64,000 nucleotides of DNA, taken from Nematopogon swammerdamellus. Its lineage: Eukaryota > Arthropoda > Insecta > Lepidoptera > Adelidae. The notes beneath the pieces were generated by a model. The model was not told the origin of the DNA, ran no database searches, and saw only the letters and a program-made list of their open reading frames with translations. The position numbers and the translations under genes are program-made. Shown piece after piece: positions 12,213 through 27,200 of the stretch (its first letter is position 1; every line of letters starts with the position of its first letter). The stretch lies in contig OX336343.1 in assembly GCA_946902875.1 (NCBI GenBank), positions 17,717,596 to 17,781,595 of the forward strand, in the 5' to 3' direction.

Positions 12213-15200
12213 GTGAGTACATATTTAGTTACCTAACTAATTAATTGGTCGAGTGTTGAATGCAGCTGATTCGTGGGATCCATGGGAACGAAAAAGCGTG
12301 CGAATTGTTTTCTGAAGGCAGCCTGAATAAAAAAAGTGGTCAAGTGTGAATCGAACCGGCGTGGAGATGGTATCATTCCGTTTTCCGTGAGAACTTTAAC
12401 ACTTAGTATATACGTTTAGGTTTTCCCTAGAACGATAAAAAAGGTATGGACGCCGGACTGTCAAATGCTTGTATGAGAACTAGCGTCGCCGAGTTGCGGG
12501 GAGCGGAGTGTACTTACCGATGATAAGATATTCCACTATTGTGCACACTAAACTTGGCTGTAGTGTTTTTACACGTAAACACAGAGCATGCGGGCATTTT
12601 AAACAGGTTTTTGCGAACGCAGCCGATGACAGACTGACGGGCCAGCAAGCGACCGTCCAATGAAAAAAGTATGCTTTTGCAAGTATCGTGTTACGCTGGC
12701 GAGGATAGGGTTCGGGGTCCATACCTTTTTTATCGTTCTAGGGTTTTCCTGTAAACTATAATAGAGAGGCCCTATCAGTAAGTTCGGAGATAAGGGCAGA
12801 ATGCTCGATTTTCGTATAATTTCTCTATGCATTTTAAAATTATAAAAAATTTAAATATTTTTTTGTCAAGTAGATTCGATGTGATGGGAAGATGTGATGT
12901 TTAGATGTGATCCTATAAGGGTTCCGTTTTTTTTTTCTGTTTTGAGGTACGAAACCCTAATAAATACTTACGTTGGTACCGCTAGTATTCCAGTACCTCT
13001 ACCAGTACCGATTAGTTCGACCTGAGTAAAAGCGCAGTTAATACAGTACGTGATCGAAGTTGTACCTAGCACTCTCTCGCTATTTTCTGAGCAGTAATAA
13101 TTACCGATAGCAAATATTTTCCCATTTTAATAGCCAATCCCAACCCGGCACAGCGCGTGATAGTGCTGCAGCAAGCGTCGAGATCAACCGCAAATCTCGA
13201 TTAAGCGCGTCAAACACGGTGAATAAAAAACCGGCCAAGTGCGAGTCGAACTCGCGCACCAAGCCAAGGTTCCGTATCGCCTTGTCATGGTCAGCGCCAC
13301 TCACGCCATCTATGGCGTGTTTATGAAATGCTTCATATTAGTTAAGATGCCCTCGTGAATTTTTACTTTTTCTTATTTGTTGTTATATCGGCCATAATAA
13401 CACATATTCTGTGAAATTTCAACGGGCTACCTATTACGGTTCAAGAGATACAGACCTCGGACAGACAGACAGACAGACAGACAGCGTAGGCTTAGTAATA
13501 GGGTCTCGTACCGGATACGGAACCCTAAAAACGAAAAATTACTGTCGGACGAGACTTAACCGGAGGGGAGGGAGGAGTGTGGGGAAAAGGGCCAATAGGT
13601 ACTATACGTATCTGAGGGTGAATTTTTAATGTATATCTGTTTGTGGTGGTGAAATTATCAATGAAATAAATAATGAAGGTTTTTGTATTTATTGCTATAA
13701 TATATTCATTTACAACATAGAATCTTTCATCAACTCTGAAAAACTTCACATTTTATCACTATAACCTGTACTTGTACGGTTACCTTTTTCGTAATTAAGA
13801 TGGATGCTTGACGTGTTTCTATGAGCGAACTTCGATAGAATCGATCAGGTTTTTAGGAGCCGCCGCCGCTACCGATCGCGAGTAATATGCAAGTCCAATA
13901 TTTATGTTAGAGCCGAACGGAACGTGTCTGATGCCGCTAGGATTCCTATGTGATTCGTAAAACCGTTGAACTATCTATCCGAATGCCTATCCTGTTTCGC
14001 CGATCTCTACGTGTGCTGGTTACCTAGATGCGGTAGTATGTTACTATTATTTTTCCTTATTTTTCTTAAAATTTTATAAAAAAAAATTAATAACTAACCT
14101 GTGGTTGTTAGAGATTGTTTTAAATCAAAGCAGCTTTACTCACGGTTCCACTCCGAGCTATGTGGCTCGACGTTTCGGGCCAAGCGTATGGCCCATCTTC
14201 ATGAGCACTCTGCCTGGTGCGACGGTTGGCAAACTGTCAAATCTTGACGACTGTCAAATCTTCGTCAGTCGTTGACGAAGATTGTAGCGGTGGCCAGTGC
14301 GGTTAGTTTCCGTAGACGAGGGTCCAGGTGCGTTCCGGATCTCGGCGGAGAGACAGAAGGCGCTGACGGTCTCCACTTCCGGCTGGTCGCCTCCGTCCTG
14401 TCTTCTTCTCTTGAGCGGCGCTATGACTGGGTTCCACATCGGCGACAACTTGAAGGCGTCCTCCCGGTTGAAGTTGTCATGCTTCTTGATTTCGATGGAC
14501 TCTCGGACGAACGGATAAAATAGGGAGGAACAATATAACTAACCTTTTCGTAAATTGGAGAGGCGGATGTCCAGCAGTGGATGCATAAACGCAGACTATC
14601 ACCTCGCTGAGTGGGGTTTTTCGAGAGGAGTGGTGTTTCCGCATCTTTGATCATGATCATCCAACGAACTAATTGTGCACAGTCATCTATCTGTTCATCT
14701 TAATTATAAATTGAAAAAAAAGGGATCAAGAGGGAGCCAGGTTCGCAAAAATTATGGTTCCGTACAGCAAAACAAAAAAATATTTTTCCCCGAAAATATT
14801 ACATTGGCGAAAAAACCTGCAGTTTAATTTCCTGTAATATATGGCTTAATATCTACTAACCCTATGAAAGTAAAAATTTTACTTTAGAAACCTAGGACAA
14901 ATAAGCACAACAGAACGTGTGCATGTGAGGTGCAAAGGCGAACTTATCACTTACAGAGTTTTCTTCCAGTCAATCTTTGGATGTAATAGAGGCGATTAAT
15001 ATATTGAAATGTAAGTAGGCAGATCCTACTCAATGAACTTGTCATAATTTGGACGGGTAGCCGTCTAACCGTTCCAGTTGGCCGTAGTTCGGATTCCAAT
15101 TGAAACTGTAGGAAACTAACTCCCCATTAGATCGACGTTTGGTCCGAAACGTCGAGTCACATTAGCTCGGAAAGGACTTTTAGTTGCTGTAATTTACAAG

Positions 15201-18200
15201 AGTACCTGCAGCACAACTCTGATTACTCTGCTTAACCCGATTGTCGGGATTCAGCGTGTGGTACCTATGTAGTAGGTAGATGTGCCATAAAACGTCAATG
15301 AAAATCCCATGTGAAATTCATTGAGTAGTTCTCGACTTATAAGCAAACACAGAATCGACAGCGGTGCGTTACATACTTTCTGCTTTAAGTATTTATTGTA
15401 GATAGATAGATAGATAGATAGAAAATTCTTTATTGCTCCAGTAAACATTAAACAGTAAAAAATACATTGGAAAATTTACATAAGGTGCAAAGGCGGACTT
15501 ATCCCTTACAGAGATTTCTTACAGTCAACCTTTGGATGTTTGGGATTCGATAATATAGTGGAATGTAAGTAGGTAGTAGCAAAAGAGTTGAACGTGACAA
15601 TTGAAGATAAAATAATAATAAGAATACTACATATAAGTACATGCTAGTAAAATATAAGCCATACATGTTTAATACATATAAATTAATAAATATATAGAAT
15701 ATTATATACAAATAAATATACATACATACATACTTGTCCATCCAAGTATAATAGCCCTGTTGATTTCAGCACCACCCGCCCACGCAACAGCGTGTGCAGG
15801 TACAGTTAGGTACCGCTTGTCAAGGATATTGCGCTTGTGATGTTTTGCTACGAATGTTCTTTTAGAAAGCACTCTTGAAGCTTCAATTAATTGCGAGATC
15901 AAAGTGTTACAACATGCTGAGGAACGGTTACGTACTCGTGAGAAAAAAAGAAAAAAGTTACATTCAGCACGAATTCCGTCATATATCGTTTCCGAGCCAT
16001 ATGTGGCTCGGAAACGACCTTGAGTAAAACCGTTAAATCGTTAATAATGCATCTTATAAGGTTAATTTAATATTAACGGCTCTTGCGGTTTATATAGACC
16101 GCTCCAAAGCCAACGGGTATTGTAAATATGTGCCTTGTAAATTAAGAAAGCTTGAAGTATTAAAAAAATACATTTGTCGTTGTCAAGATCACATGAGATG
16201 AAATTGTGTCGTTTATCGAATCGTAAATTGTCCCGACCTACTCGTCCTCCCGGTTATGTATGACGCACGGGTGTGAAACGTGAACTCTAACGGTCGCTGC
16301 TGTCCAACGGTTGAAAGTTTTACAGCGAGCAATGGAGCGAGCCATGCTGGGAATATCGTTACGTGATATGGTGCGTAATGAGGCGATCCGCCGACGCACC
16401 AAAGTAGTCGATATTGGACACCCGGTGGCTAAGCTCAAGTGGCAGTGGACTGGGCACGTTAACCGAAGAGACGGCCGACTGGCGACCGTGAACAGGAAAA
16501 CGGAGGCATATGCATTAGTAGAGGGGTCTAGTGGTTGCAAAATTGCCACTAAGCTTATCGTGTAGACCGAGTTAAGAGATGAATTTTAGGGAGATTTTTG
16601 GCCGTAAACGTGTAGTTTCGGAGAAATATTTTTTTGAAAAAAATATTTTTCATACAAAATTTATTTTCGATTTTTTTTTCAAATGCATTTATGCAAAAAC
16701 GACATGCGCCGCCTCAAAATTAGATAAGGGTTCATTTTTTTAATCCACTTCCCTTGTTTTTACATACATTTATATTCAAAACCAGTTTTGGTGTCTTAAA
16801 AAAATTGATTTTTTATTTTGTATGAAAAATTAATTTTAATTAAATTATTTCCACCCCCCCCCCCCGTCCCCTCCGGCAAGGGGGGCGGGAGGGATCGGTA
16901 GGTACCCCTCCCCCCACCCGTCCCTCGCCCCGCCCCCCTTGGACCCCTCTACAAATGCACCCCCAAACGGAGTGTGGGAAGACCACCCGCCAGGTGGGAT
17001 GACGACATCAAGTACGTCGGCGGAAAGTAGTGGACGGAACCACTGCTGAAGGCCGTGAGTACTGGAGGAAAATTGGAGAGGTGTATGTGCAGCAGTGGAC
17101 GCTTACACGCTGACTGACTGACTGACTCGTCCAGCATATTGCTATATCTCGTTAGCTGCACTGACTTCGTGTCAAGGAAAATGAATTCATTTTTCAATAA
17201 TTTGAAAATGGAACTTGCAGAATCAAGAGCGACAAACACACCACCAAAACATTCGTTTGATTTCGTCGTACAAAATAAACGCCGCTCTGCGGTGTCAGAA
17301 AGGAGAGGGAATTTTCATCGAAATTGGTTTTCGCCTATGGCAAGATATTTCATTTTGCTTAACGACTCCGCACGCCCGATGGCGCGAACCGAGCGCGCAG
17401 TTTATTGCGTGCGGTCGACTGTGCGCTGAACATGCGAGCGAATATCCGAGTGCGGCAGGTGTAGACGCTCCGTAATAATATTTGAAATGTATTGAATTAA
17501 TCCTAATTAGACCGTTGAGGCTGACCGTCGTTCGGATTCCACGTAAAGCTATGTATGTCCCTCCCTACCCTTCTTACCATATTGGGTGGTGGGGTTTAAC
17601 CACAGAAATCAAAAATATTTTTGATTTCTGTGGGCTTAACTGATATCACCGCTTGGCCAAGGTCGGTCGAAGCGGCTATGTAATTAAGAGTAGTTCGTGT
17701 TATCAGTTTCTAGTTTATTGTAGCCGGTACGACCAATGGGAAGCACTGACATGACGTCTAGTTATCCAAGGTCTTGTGTGCTTAAATCAAGCACAGGTTT
17801 TGTAGGTGAACATATCTAAATGTCAGCTTCATAAAAAAAAATTATAATATTATTATCGAGTATTTTTTTTTTAACGTAAAAAATATGTATTCTTATAAAC
17901 ACAAAAATATAACAACAGTCAAACAAACATTAATAACTTAATCTATTGTAGTGTTTTAGCTACATATTTTTTTTTACTTTCTGCCCCTTAAGGCAGTACT
18001 ATAAGTGGCAGTGCTTCCATTCTTACATCTAAACTGAAGCTATGCAATTAGGTCTTGCGTTACATCACCTGACCGTTTGGAATCGGCATTGTCATACATG
18101 ACCAATTTTGTCGGCATGCACTCACAACGCAACAGATAGAAGATACAATAAGTGTGACAAAGATAGACATATTTTTGTAATTTCGTTTACACGCCCTTTT

Positions 18201-21200
18201 CTTTCACCTCCTCGTCAAATTGATGGCACTTCTAAATATTTATTCACATGATTCTCCTTACAAAATATGTCCCTAAAACTCACCCCTAGGAAAACAAGTA
18301 CACGCTAAACATTCATTTCACTCAGGCGACAATAAGCGATGTACCTTGTGGGGCCGGTACTTTAAAAGAATAGCCCCACTGCATCTCTCCCCGTGTATGT
18401 CGTAAAAGGCGACTAAGGGATATGAATCCCTTCTTATATTACTAGGTGGTAGGGTTTAACCCGCCCGGGTTGATACCACCGCACTGAATGAAAGGTCGGT
18501 CGAAACGGCTATGTAGGTAAATAGTTTGTGTTTTCCGTCCAGCTCAGTGTAGCCGGCACGACCGAAGGGAAGCACTGACGTGGCACCAAGTTCACCCGGT
18601 GTTATGGGCTGACATCACGGATGTTGTCGGTCATGTAGCCAATCGTGTCAGTTTCCATAAAAAAAAGTTATTTCCTTTGTATCCCTAATAGAATAAATAA
18701 ATTTATTATTAAATAAATTTTATTTTTAAATGTAGATATTATATATTATTTATTACGAAAGAAACATTCGGCTCAATGCACCGAAACTTCGTTGGCGGAC
18801 ACGGAAGCCTTGGTCGAATTTCCAACTTTTCCTATAGCATACAGCCCTAGCTGTACAAGGATCAAATAGTTTTTAGTAGGGTTACCACAAAACGTTAAGG
18901 AAGGACTTATATCGGTTCGGATTCCATGTCAGGAATAGCTTAAGGCAATAAGTCCGCCTTCAACACACAATATTAAGGGACATAAAGTCTGATATTATTA
19001 TTTTCATGTACGAAAAACAAGTTTGAGTGTGCAAGAGGCGTCAGAGATGTTTCCGGACGCTGGGACGTGGAGATCTGTTGTCTCTGCCCACTCCTTTCGG
19101 AAACTCACATTATGCATGTATGTAATAGTCCACGGCGATAAATCTAAGCTTCAGTCACCTACGCCTTCGCCACGGCCAGTCCGCCGGGCCAAGCGTTATC
19201 TGTGATCGTAAAACAAACTTGCCCGTTGCCGCCGCAGGGCGGGAGTCGCCTAGCCTCCTTCCGGGTCGAAACTTCGTTAAATCACAAATTCAATATAAAT
19301 TGGCGCCAGGCTAGGCCTAACACCATAGGCGTCCATAGCAAATATCTTTACTTATGTTGAGTTGACTTGATGATTATTAAATGTTAAACTTTAACTATCA
19401 TGCATGACAGATCGGTAGCTTTTTGAAAACACGATTTGATTAACTTGGAAAAAAATCATGAAAATGCCTCTAAATTTACTTTTTTTTTATAAAAACGTAT
19501 TGGACGGAAGGTGGCCTAAGCAAGAATTTGGAAAAAATACATAGATTTGATTAGTTTATATGTATGTCGGTAGCTTTTACTGTTTTGTTTCAATTAGTAG
19601 TTTTGGTGGTGGTGCGTGGGGGTTGGGTTGTTTGCGTGGGTGGGTCCGTTGTCTTTGCCTGCCCCACTGGGAGGCAGGCAGGCGTGACGTTATGTATGTG
19701 TATGTATGTATGAACTTATGGCACAACACCGATTACTCTGCTTACCCTGATTGTCGGGATACAAAAGCGTGAGTTATGTATGTATGTGTAGTAGTTTTGC
19801 CTACAAAAAATAAAAACCTAATTTTAGCTTACTCTAAAAATTTCCGTGCCATGCATCCTACTCCAACCGGGAAAAGCGGCATGTCGCTATTCTGCTCGCA
19901 CCCGCGGAATTGCACCGTGCTTGCTCACCTTGTATAAGGCCTTAAGTAGGGATGCATTAGTACGCAAGTATGAATATACGTACATACGTATATAATAAGT
20001 GGAAAGTGAAAGAGGCGTCAGTATCGCGGCAAGTGAAGATACGTAAAATAATATCCTGAAATTTAATTATCTGTGTATTGTTTCAGCTGAAAGCGTTCTA
20101 CGTGGACCTGCTTGTGCCATTGGAAACCAACCTGGAGAAGGACACGAAAGTTGTACAGGTGCGTACACAGATGATTTAATTATTTTTTTATGAATCTGCT
20201 TAAACTTTATAAAAAAGTCAGGAAAGTGTAATCATACTACTCCAAATTTCAAATTGCGGATAAGTGGGAGCGCTTCACCAGAGGTTGCCGTTTCGGAAAA
20301 TCCCAAACGTCAAATGAAAGTCATGAAACGAAATTAAAGTACAATCTATTACTGAAAGGCATCCAAACCAGTGCCCAGATTTATATACGAAAATGTTTAT
20401 TTCACGAATCTACACCGTACGAACTCTATCTTGCCTTATGAAGTGTTCCCCGACACACCGGAACTTATTTATTTTAGGCCCACTTAATTCTCCCACTGAA
20501 AGCGCGCACTACCTGCTTAGCTAGCTACCCGCTGTAGGAAGGGTGAAGAGGTCTTGGAGGGACAACAAAGCTCCGCAAATACCTCCTTTTCATCTCCTCC
20601 TCGAACCACAAACTCATTAAAGCGGCCATTCTTCACGCCGAATACGTTTGGCGGGCAACAATCGAAAACGTAGACAGGAGTCGGCACACGCACGCACACG
20701 TATTCACATCCTTGCACACGCCCGCAAATGCTCGCACACACGGTTTCACACGGCTCGTTCACGAGCGAGTAGCCGTGTCGACCGTTGGTTGCAATTTGCA
20801 AATCGGCCAATATTGTTTCGAATCGAGCAACAAATTTTATTATGTACCTATTTCAATGTTAACAATGATCGGTGGTCCCTCCACAGAACTCGACGAAACA
20901 TACCTCTTGTTTCTTGAAAGAAAGCAGATTTGTATTACTTAATTAACACTCAATTACTGGCAAAGAGAATACGATCGGTGCTTTCGATCTTCCGACAAAG
21001 TTGGCCGTGTAAATCTGAATGACGTCATCAGCTAAAGACTGATCATGCTCGGCATGTGTTCCAATAAATGCAAATTGATCGGTATAGCACCGAACGACGT
21101 GTTAGCCAAGCTTCCACCATGCTTCTGACCACCGTGATCCAAGAACGTTAGAAAAGGATTGGACTAGAGCCAAGCCGTGTCTAGTTCCAGTAGCAGCTTC

Positions 21201-24200
21201 GCCCATGCTGAGGAAAGCGGGAGGGGCGCGGTGCCACTGATTCCTTGTAAACATGAAGCGGGACAAACGGCAGACACTGCCCCTCCATACAAACAACTTG
21301 TGTGTTCAGACAAGGGCGCTAGAAAAGTATCTCTGGTCCAATATTTTTTTAACGTGATTCATCCGTGATCGGCCGTGAATGATCCGTGTAATGCGCTCAC
21401 GAGCTCACGGACATCGGCACATGATATTTTGATCGATCGCCATTTAGTGGTGAGTGGTGACGGTGTTGGTAGAAGATTTGAATGGGGAAAACCACAGATC
21501 AGCGGACAGGGCAGTCTTCCCATTTCTTATTCTGTGAGGAAAGATAAGGAGACTCCATGAATTGAAGCGAATCTCCATATAGAAATGATATTTCTATGCC
21601 AAGCTCCCATTCATTTTGAACACCGGCGTCTGTTTTGAAGTATATCACTTTTTAAAGTTACATTGATTGGATGGGGTTAAGGGGATTTTAATGTGGGTTT
21701 CGTATCATAAAATAAATTAACTACCTACACAATTTAGTTTCATTATACCACTAGTCATTTAACTTTAGCGCTGCTATAAATTTGTCCAAAAACGTTGCAT
21801 CATGCATGAGCAATTCGAGCGTATGGAATGCGTTGCACAGTTGGCCGCTTTCAAGTTGCGACACATTATTTGCGAATCGGGGGGAAAGTGACACTTACAG
21901 GTTCTTAAAAACTCATAATAATGTTTATTTTTCCCCACAGAAAATATAGACACAATAGTAGACAAATTTTCTTCCAAGCCACAGTCGGTCTTTACTCTCG
22001 TGTGTCAGGCAGCCGCATAGGGTGGTCTCCAGTTATCTATTCGCACATCCGCCTCCCGTTCCGCCCGGACGCTGCGCCGGAAATCAGATTTGAGCCCGGA
22101 CCACCCTGTATGCTTCGCGAATTATTGGACATTTTATTTATGTCGTAAACATTTGACGCACCCTGTGTTGAAGCTTATTTTTCTTTTATCACGCTTTTTC
22201 TCTCGACTTCTCGATCGCGGCCGCAGGTGGTCCACACAATTTGATACTGTGTACCTAACCGAAATACGAAGACGCTGTGCCGTTTCACGTAACCCCAAGA
22301 TCGTGGTTTCAATGTCTTTCAACTATAATGCTAAGGATTTTAATTTAGAAAAATGATTTTCATTTAAATAACTTCACTACTATGTCCGATACCTAGAACT
22401 ATTTGGTCTGCAAAACTGTTTTCCTTTTGCCAACAGTCAGAACAGAAGCGGTTCCTGCAGCAACACAAGCTGCGCTCGGAGAGCTACAGCAAGGCGGCCG
22501 CCACCATCAAGAAGCAACGCAAGAAGACGAGGAACGCCGCCAAGGCCGGCAGCGCTATGGATAAGGAGATGAAGGTGACAAAATATTATTGGTCGTCTGC
22601 GTGTACTTCTCCCAAATCCCAAAGATATGCTAGAATAGAATGCCTCACGGCATTAAGCTCACCTTTACCTAATTACCTTTGTACCTAATTTGTATTAATT
22701 ATTTATATATTGTGTTTGTTTAGTGTGTTTATTATTTATGAATGAATGTTCAATAAGCATATATAAATCTTATACTATGTCTGTAGAATGTGTCGTATCC
22801 ACAGTTACAACAGTAACGGCTTCTGCTGTCGCATTTCTTCATGGATATACCTACTTCTTGGGGTTTTATCTAAGGTTCAACACCATCAAGGTGTTTAATT
22901 GGTGGAGTGTTACAGTAAACCAGTCGTGAAAAGATTCAGAGTCAAACGTTATTTATGTCCGGCGTTTTTGCAGGCGTAGACCCTTGCAAAATGGGAGACC
23001 TACCGTCATAGGTCATGCCTGAAGCGAAACTTCATCATGTCCTTTATCATTTACACTCAAAGTATTATGGTATTTTACAGAGCATGCAGGTACTGGAAGA
23101 GGAAAAAACAAAGTTGGACGCATTCTGCGAACAGAGCCTCAAAAATGTAAGTATCGTTCTAAATCATCTATTCTACACTCGGTCTTCAACCCCCAAGCGA
23201 GCATAAGCTGGTCACGACGCATATGATCCATACAAGTTGTACTTATCTCAATCAGTTAGCGTTTTTGCATCCACTGCTGCACATACGGTTATTCAATATT
23301 TCTCCAATCCTCAAGAATTCAGCTATACGGAACTGCTTGCCTCCTTATTTAGGATGTCATATTCCCACCTGGCAGGTGAACTTCCCAACCTCTATCCCTT
23401 TTTTTTTTCTTTTTTATGGAAACTAACACTGTTGGCTACATCACCTACAACATCTGTTATGTTAGCCCATTAACACCGGGTGAACTTGGTGCCACGTCAG
23501 TGCTTCCCTTCGGTCGTGCCGGCTACACTGAACTGGACGGAAAACACAAACACATAGCCGTTTCGACCGACCTTTCATTCAGTGCGGTGGTATCATCCCG
23601 GGCGGGTTAAACCCTACCACCTAGTAATATAAGGAGGCAGTCATATCCCTTAGTCGCCTTTTACGCCAAATACACGGGGAGAGATGCAGTGGGGCTATTC
23701 TTTTAAAGTACCGGCCCCACACGGTACAATGTTTCTTTATTGCTTTCCTTTGTAAATGTTTCTTTATTATTGTAAATTTACCGATGATGTAAATTTGCAA
23801 TCCTTTGTCCCTAGTTGTTGGTGAGAGCAGTGGACTGTATGAATTATATTTTAGAAATGTGAAAAGAAAATCAAGCTGATGTACGATGCAGACACTGAAA
23901 AATAATACGCCGGAAAAAGGAAGGATTGGAAAGGACTCACAGCACAGCGGTAAGCTCTTTGGGTCGTCTTCTGGAGGCGCCTCCTGTTCTTCAATGCTGG
24001 ATGCTTCAGTAGAAATGGCCAGGCACGCGACACGGTCGTTGTGCAATTATTTTCTTTTCTATAAACAGCACGGCTGTAGACTCCTTGAGAACATTTTTTT
24101 GAAGAAGCGCAATATTTGATGGCATTTGTTTTTTTTCAAGTTTTTCACGCAGGCGCGCTGGTCGCTCCTTCATTTGGAGCTTGGAGCGATATCTTGTGCA

Positions 24201-27200
24201 GTGATCCCGAGGTAAATTTGAAAAAGGAACGACTGATGGATAGGATGTTTTAAAGGATTGGCGTAAAATCCAACAAACCCGCCACCGAAATCAGCATGAT
24301 TTCTCTAAGGTACAATTGAAGAGAACACATTAAAAAAAATAATGAAAAGTTAAGAAAAAATTAATAATAAATGAACAAATCGACATACACTTCTATGTAT
24401 ATATAAAAAAATAAACATAAATATCTTAATGAGAATAAGGGAGCGGGCACAGTTTGTTGACTGGCCGCTGAAGAAAACCTTTTTGTGTCCGGAGGGTGAC
24501 CACGCGGACTACAGAGTCAGTAGAGCTCGGGTGAATTTCATGAACTCTACCTCGAGGCCAATGCAACGTTAGTTGCTGGTCAGATTTGATCAGTACTAAA
24601 TCTCCAACTTTGATATTAGGAGGAGAAGAGAACCATTTGGCTCTTTGTTGAAGAGTGTGTAAATATTCTTTAGACCATCTATTCCAAAAATGTAAAGAGC
24701 ATTTTTGGACGAATTGCCAACGTTTTAACAGTGTTCCCGAGTAAGAATCCTCGCCATATTCAGGAACAGCTAGGAGTGGTTGTTCTACCAAGAAATAACC
24801 ACTCGTCAAGACATCAAACTCGTTATCACTGTCTGACAAAGGAATTAGAGGCCGACTATTTAGCACTGCTTCGATTCTACAAAAGAGTGTTGTGAGTTCC
24901 TCGAATGTTAAGGCTTTATCGCCTACCGCGCGTAGAGCGTGCCTTTTAGCAGATTTTATGCCTGCCTCCCACAGGCCTCCCATACTTGCAGCATTTGGAG
25001 GATTGAATTTCCAATTGATGTTACGCGATGCACATCCGTCAGAGATCAGGTCCTGCTGCTCTTTTGAGAGGAGGAATTTTGAAACTTCTTTCAAGTGCTT
25101 GTAAGACGCGACAAAATTCGTGCCGCGATCAGAATATAAGCATGAGCACAGTCCGCGACGGGCGACAAATCTGTCTAAAGTACTAAGAAAACAGTCCGCT
25201 GAAAGCGATGAGAGGACCTCCAAGTGTACGGCCTTGGTTGAAAAGCAGATAAATAGGCACAAGTACGCCTTTTCGATTTTAGCATTTCGCCTGAGACTTT
25301 CCTTTATGTAAAACGGCCCGCCAAGATCACAACCGACGTGATCGAACACTTTTCCAGGTTTTACTCTGGCTGAAGGTAGCTGTGCCATAATTGGTTGTAC
25401 AGACGAGGGAGTGCATTTGAAGCAAGTTATGCACTTTGATAGAAGCGACCGTATCAGGCTGCGAGCGCTAACGATCCAGTATTGTCGACTTAAAATATTT
25501 TGCAAAGCACGGGGCCCTACGTGTAGGTGTTGCTTATGGAAGCACTGAACGAGCAACATAGTAAAGTGGCACTTTTTTGGTAGAAGTAATGGGTGCTTTG
25601 CACCAAAAGGCAGTTCTGACTGGGAAATCCTGCCCCCCACCCTGAGAAACCCGTGGGGGTCGAGAAAGGGTGTGAGTTTGCGCAGCGTAGGTATATACGT
25701 TTTCCCAGCTTCGAGTGATGAAATTTCATCAGCGTAATAAATTAGCTGAATTATTTTTATGAGGCGCTCGCGAGCTTCATTCAGCTCCAGAGTCGTCAGT
25801 GGGCCTCGAGATCTATCAGCAGCGTGACTAGCGCGGGAGTTCTTATAGAATCGACAGCACCATGCAATGACACGTAGCAGTTTGGTAAACGAAGAAAATT
25901 TATTGATAGTAGACATTTCGAATTCAATTAGTTCGTCAATAACTTTCTGGCTTGTCAAATTAAATGTGTCTACGTTCACCTTCAGTTCAGGAATTTCATC
26001 TGAATCTTTTAGGTAAAATGTCGAGATAGGCCACGAGCTGCTGACTTTTTGAAGCCAGTTGGGTCCAGCTAGCCACTCGGGTGCGATGACGACCAGCTTT
26101 TCAGGCAGCGCGCCCCGAGAGCACACGTCAGCCGCGTTGTCTTCACTGCGGACGTGTGCCCAGCACTGCGGCGGGACCTGCTCAATTATCTGAGATACGC
26201 GATTTGCTACAAACGTGTTTAATTTATACGGCGCCGTCTGTAGCCACGACAAAACAACACTCGAATCACTGAGCGCCGTTATGTTTGAGAACCTTAAATT
26301 GTCAAATGTCTCCACGACATACTTAATAAGTTTTGTGAGAAGCAGCGCGCCCATTAATTCCAATCGCGGAATTGAGATGGGCTTTAATGGTGCTACCTTT
26401 GATTTTGAGATTAATAAGCGCACCTTTAGTTCGCCGGCTGGGTTGACACTGCGGACGTATAGGCTTGCAGCATAGCCTCGCGATGACGCATCGCAAAAGC
26501 CGATGAGCTCGCAGTCTACAAAATCAGACATCAAGACGTGCCGCTCGATGCGCAAGTCCGATAGTCGCGGCAGGTCAGAGATGAACTTCATCCATTTATC
26601 GCGAAGTTCGCTAGGCAAGGGAACGTCCCAGCCCAGTCCTAATTTCCATAAATCTTGCATAATGCATTTCGCGAGAAAGACGCACGGCGTCAGAAAACCG
26701 ACCGGGTCATAAATGCTGGCTAAGATACGCAACACTGAGCGTTTAGTGACGACTGCATCAATTAATTCAGTTGAAAATGTGAAACAGTCATCACTGAGTC
26801 GCCATTGAAGGCCTAAAACCTTTTTTGACGGAACATTATTTTCATCTTCGAAAGTTTTTATTTTTTCATGTAAATCAGTCGGAATATTCGCTAACACCTC
26901 GGCGCTGTTACTCGACCACTTCCGCAATTCGAAGCATGCACATTTTAATAAAGCGCTGAGTTCTTTCTGTAACTCGCACGCTTCCTGCACAGTTCGCACG
27001 GACCACAGGAAGTCGTCGACATAAAAAGCCTTAAGCAAGATAGCGGCGGCGCGCGGGAAACGTTCTCGCTCGTCACACGCCAACTGCCGGAGTGCGCGTA
27101 TGGCGATGTATGGTGCGCTGCGCAGGCCGTAAGTGTTAGTCTTTAGTTCGTAGATTTTGATCGGCTCGTCGGGAGAGTGGCGCCACAGAATGTGCTGGTA

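Noticed and set aside
15399..15422. CRISPR-like or regulatory repeat (gata)n
   Set aside because: A plain tetranucleotide microsatellite; the window is eukaryotic and has no spacer-repeat structure.
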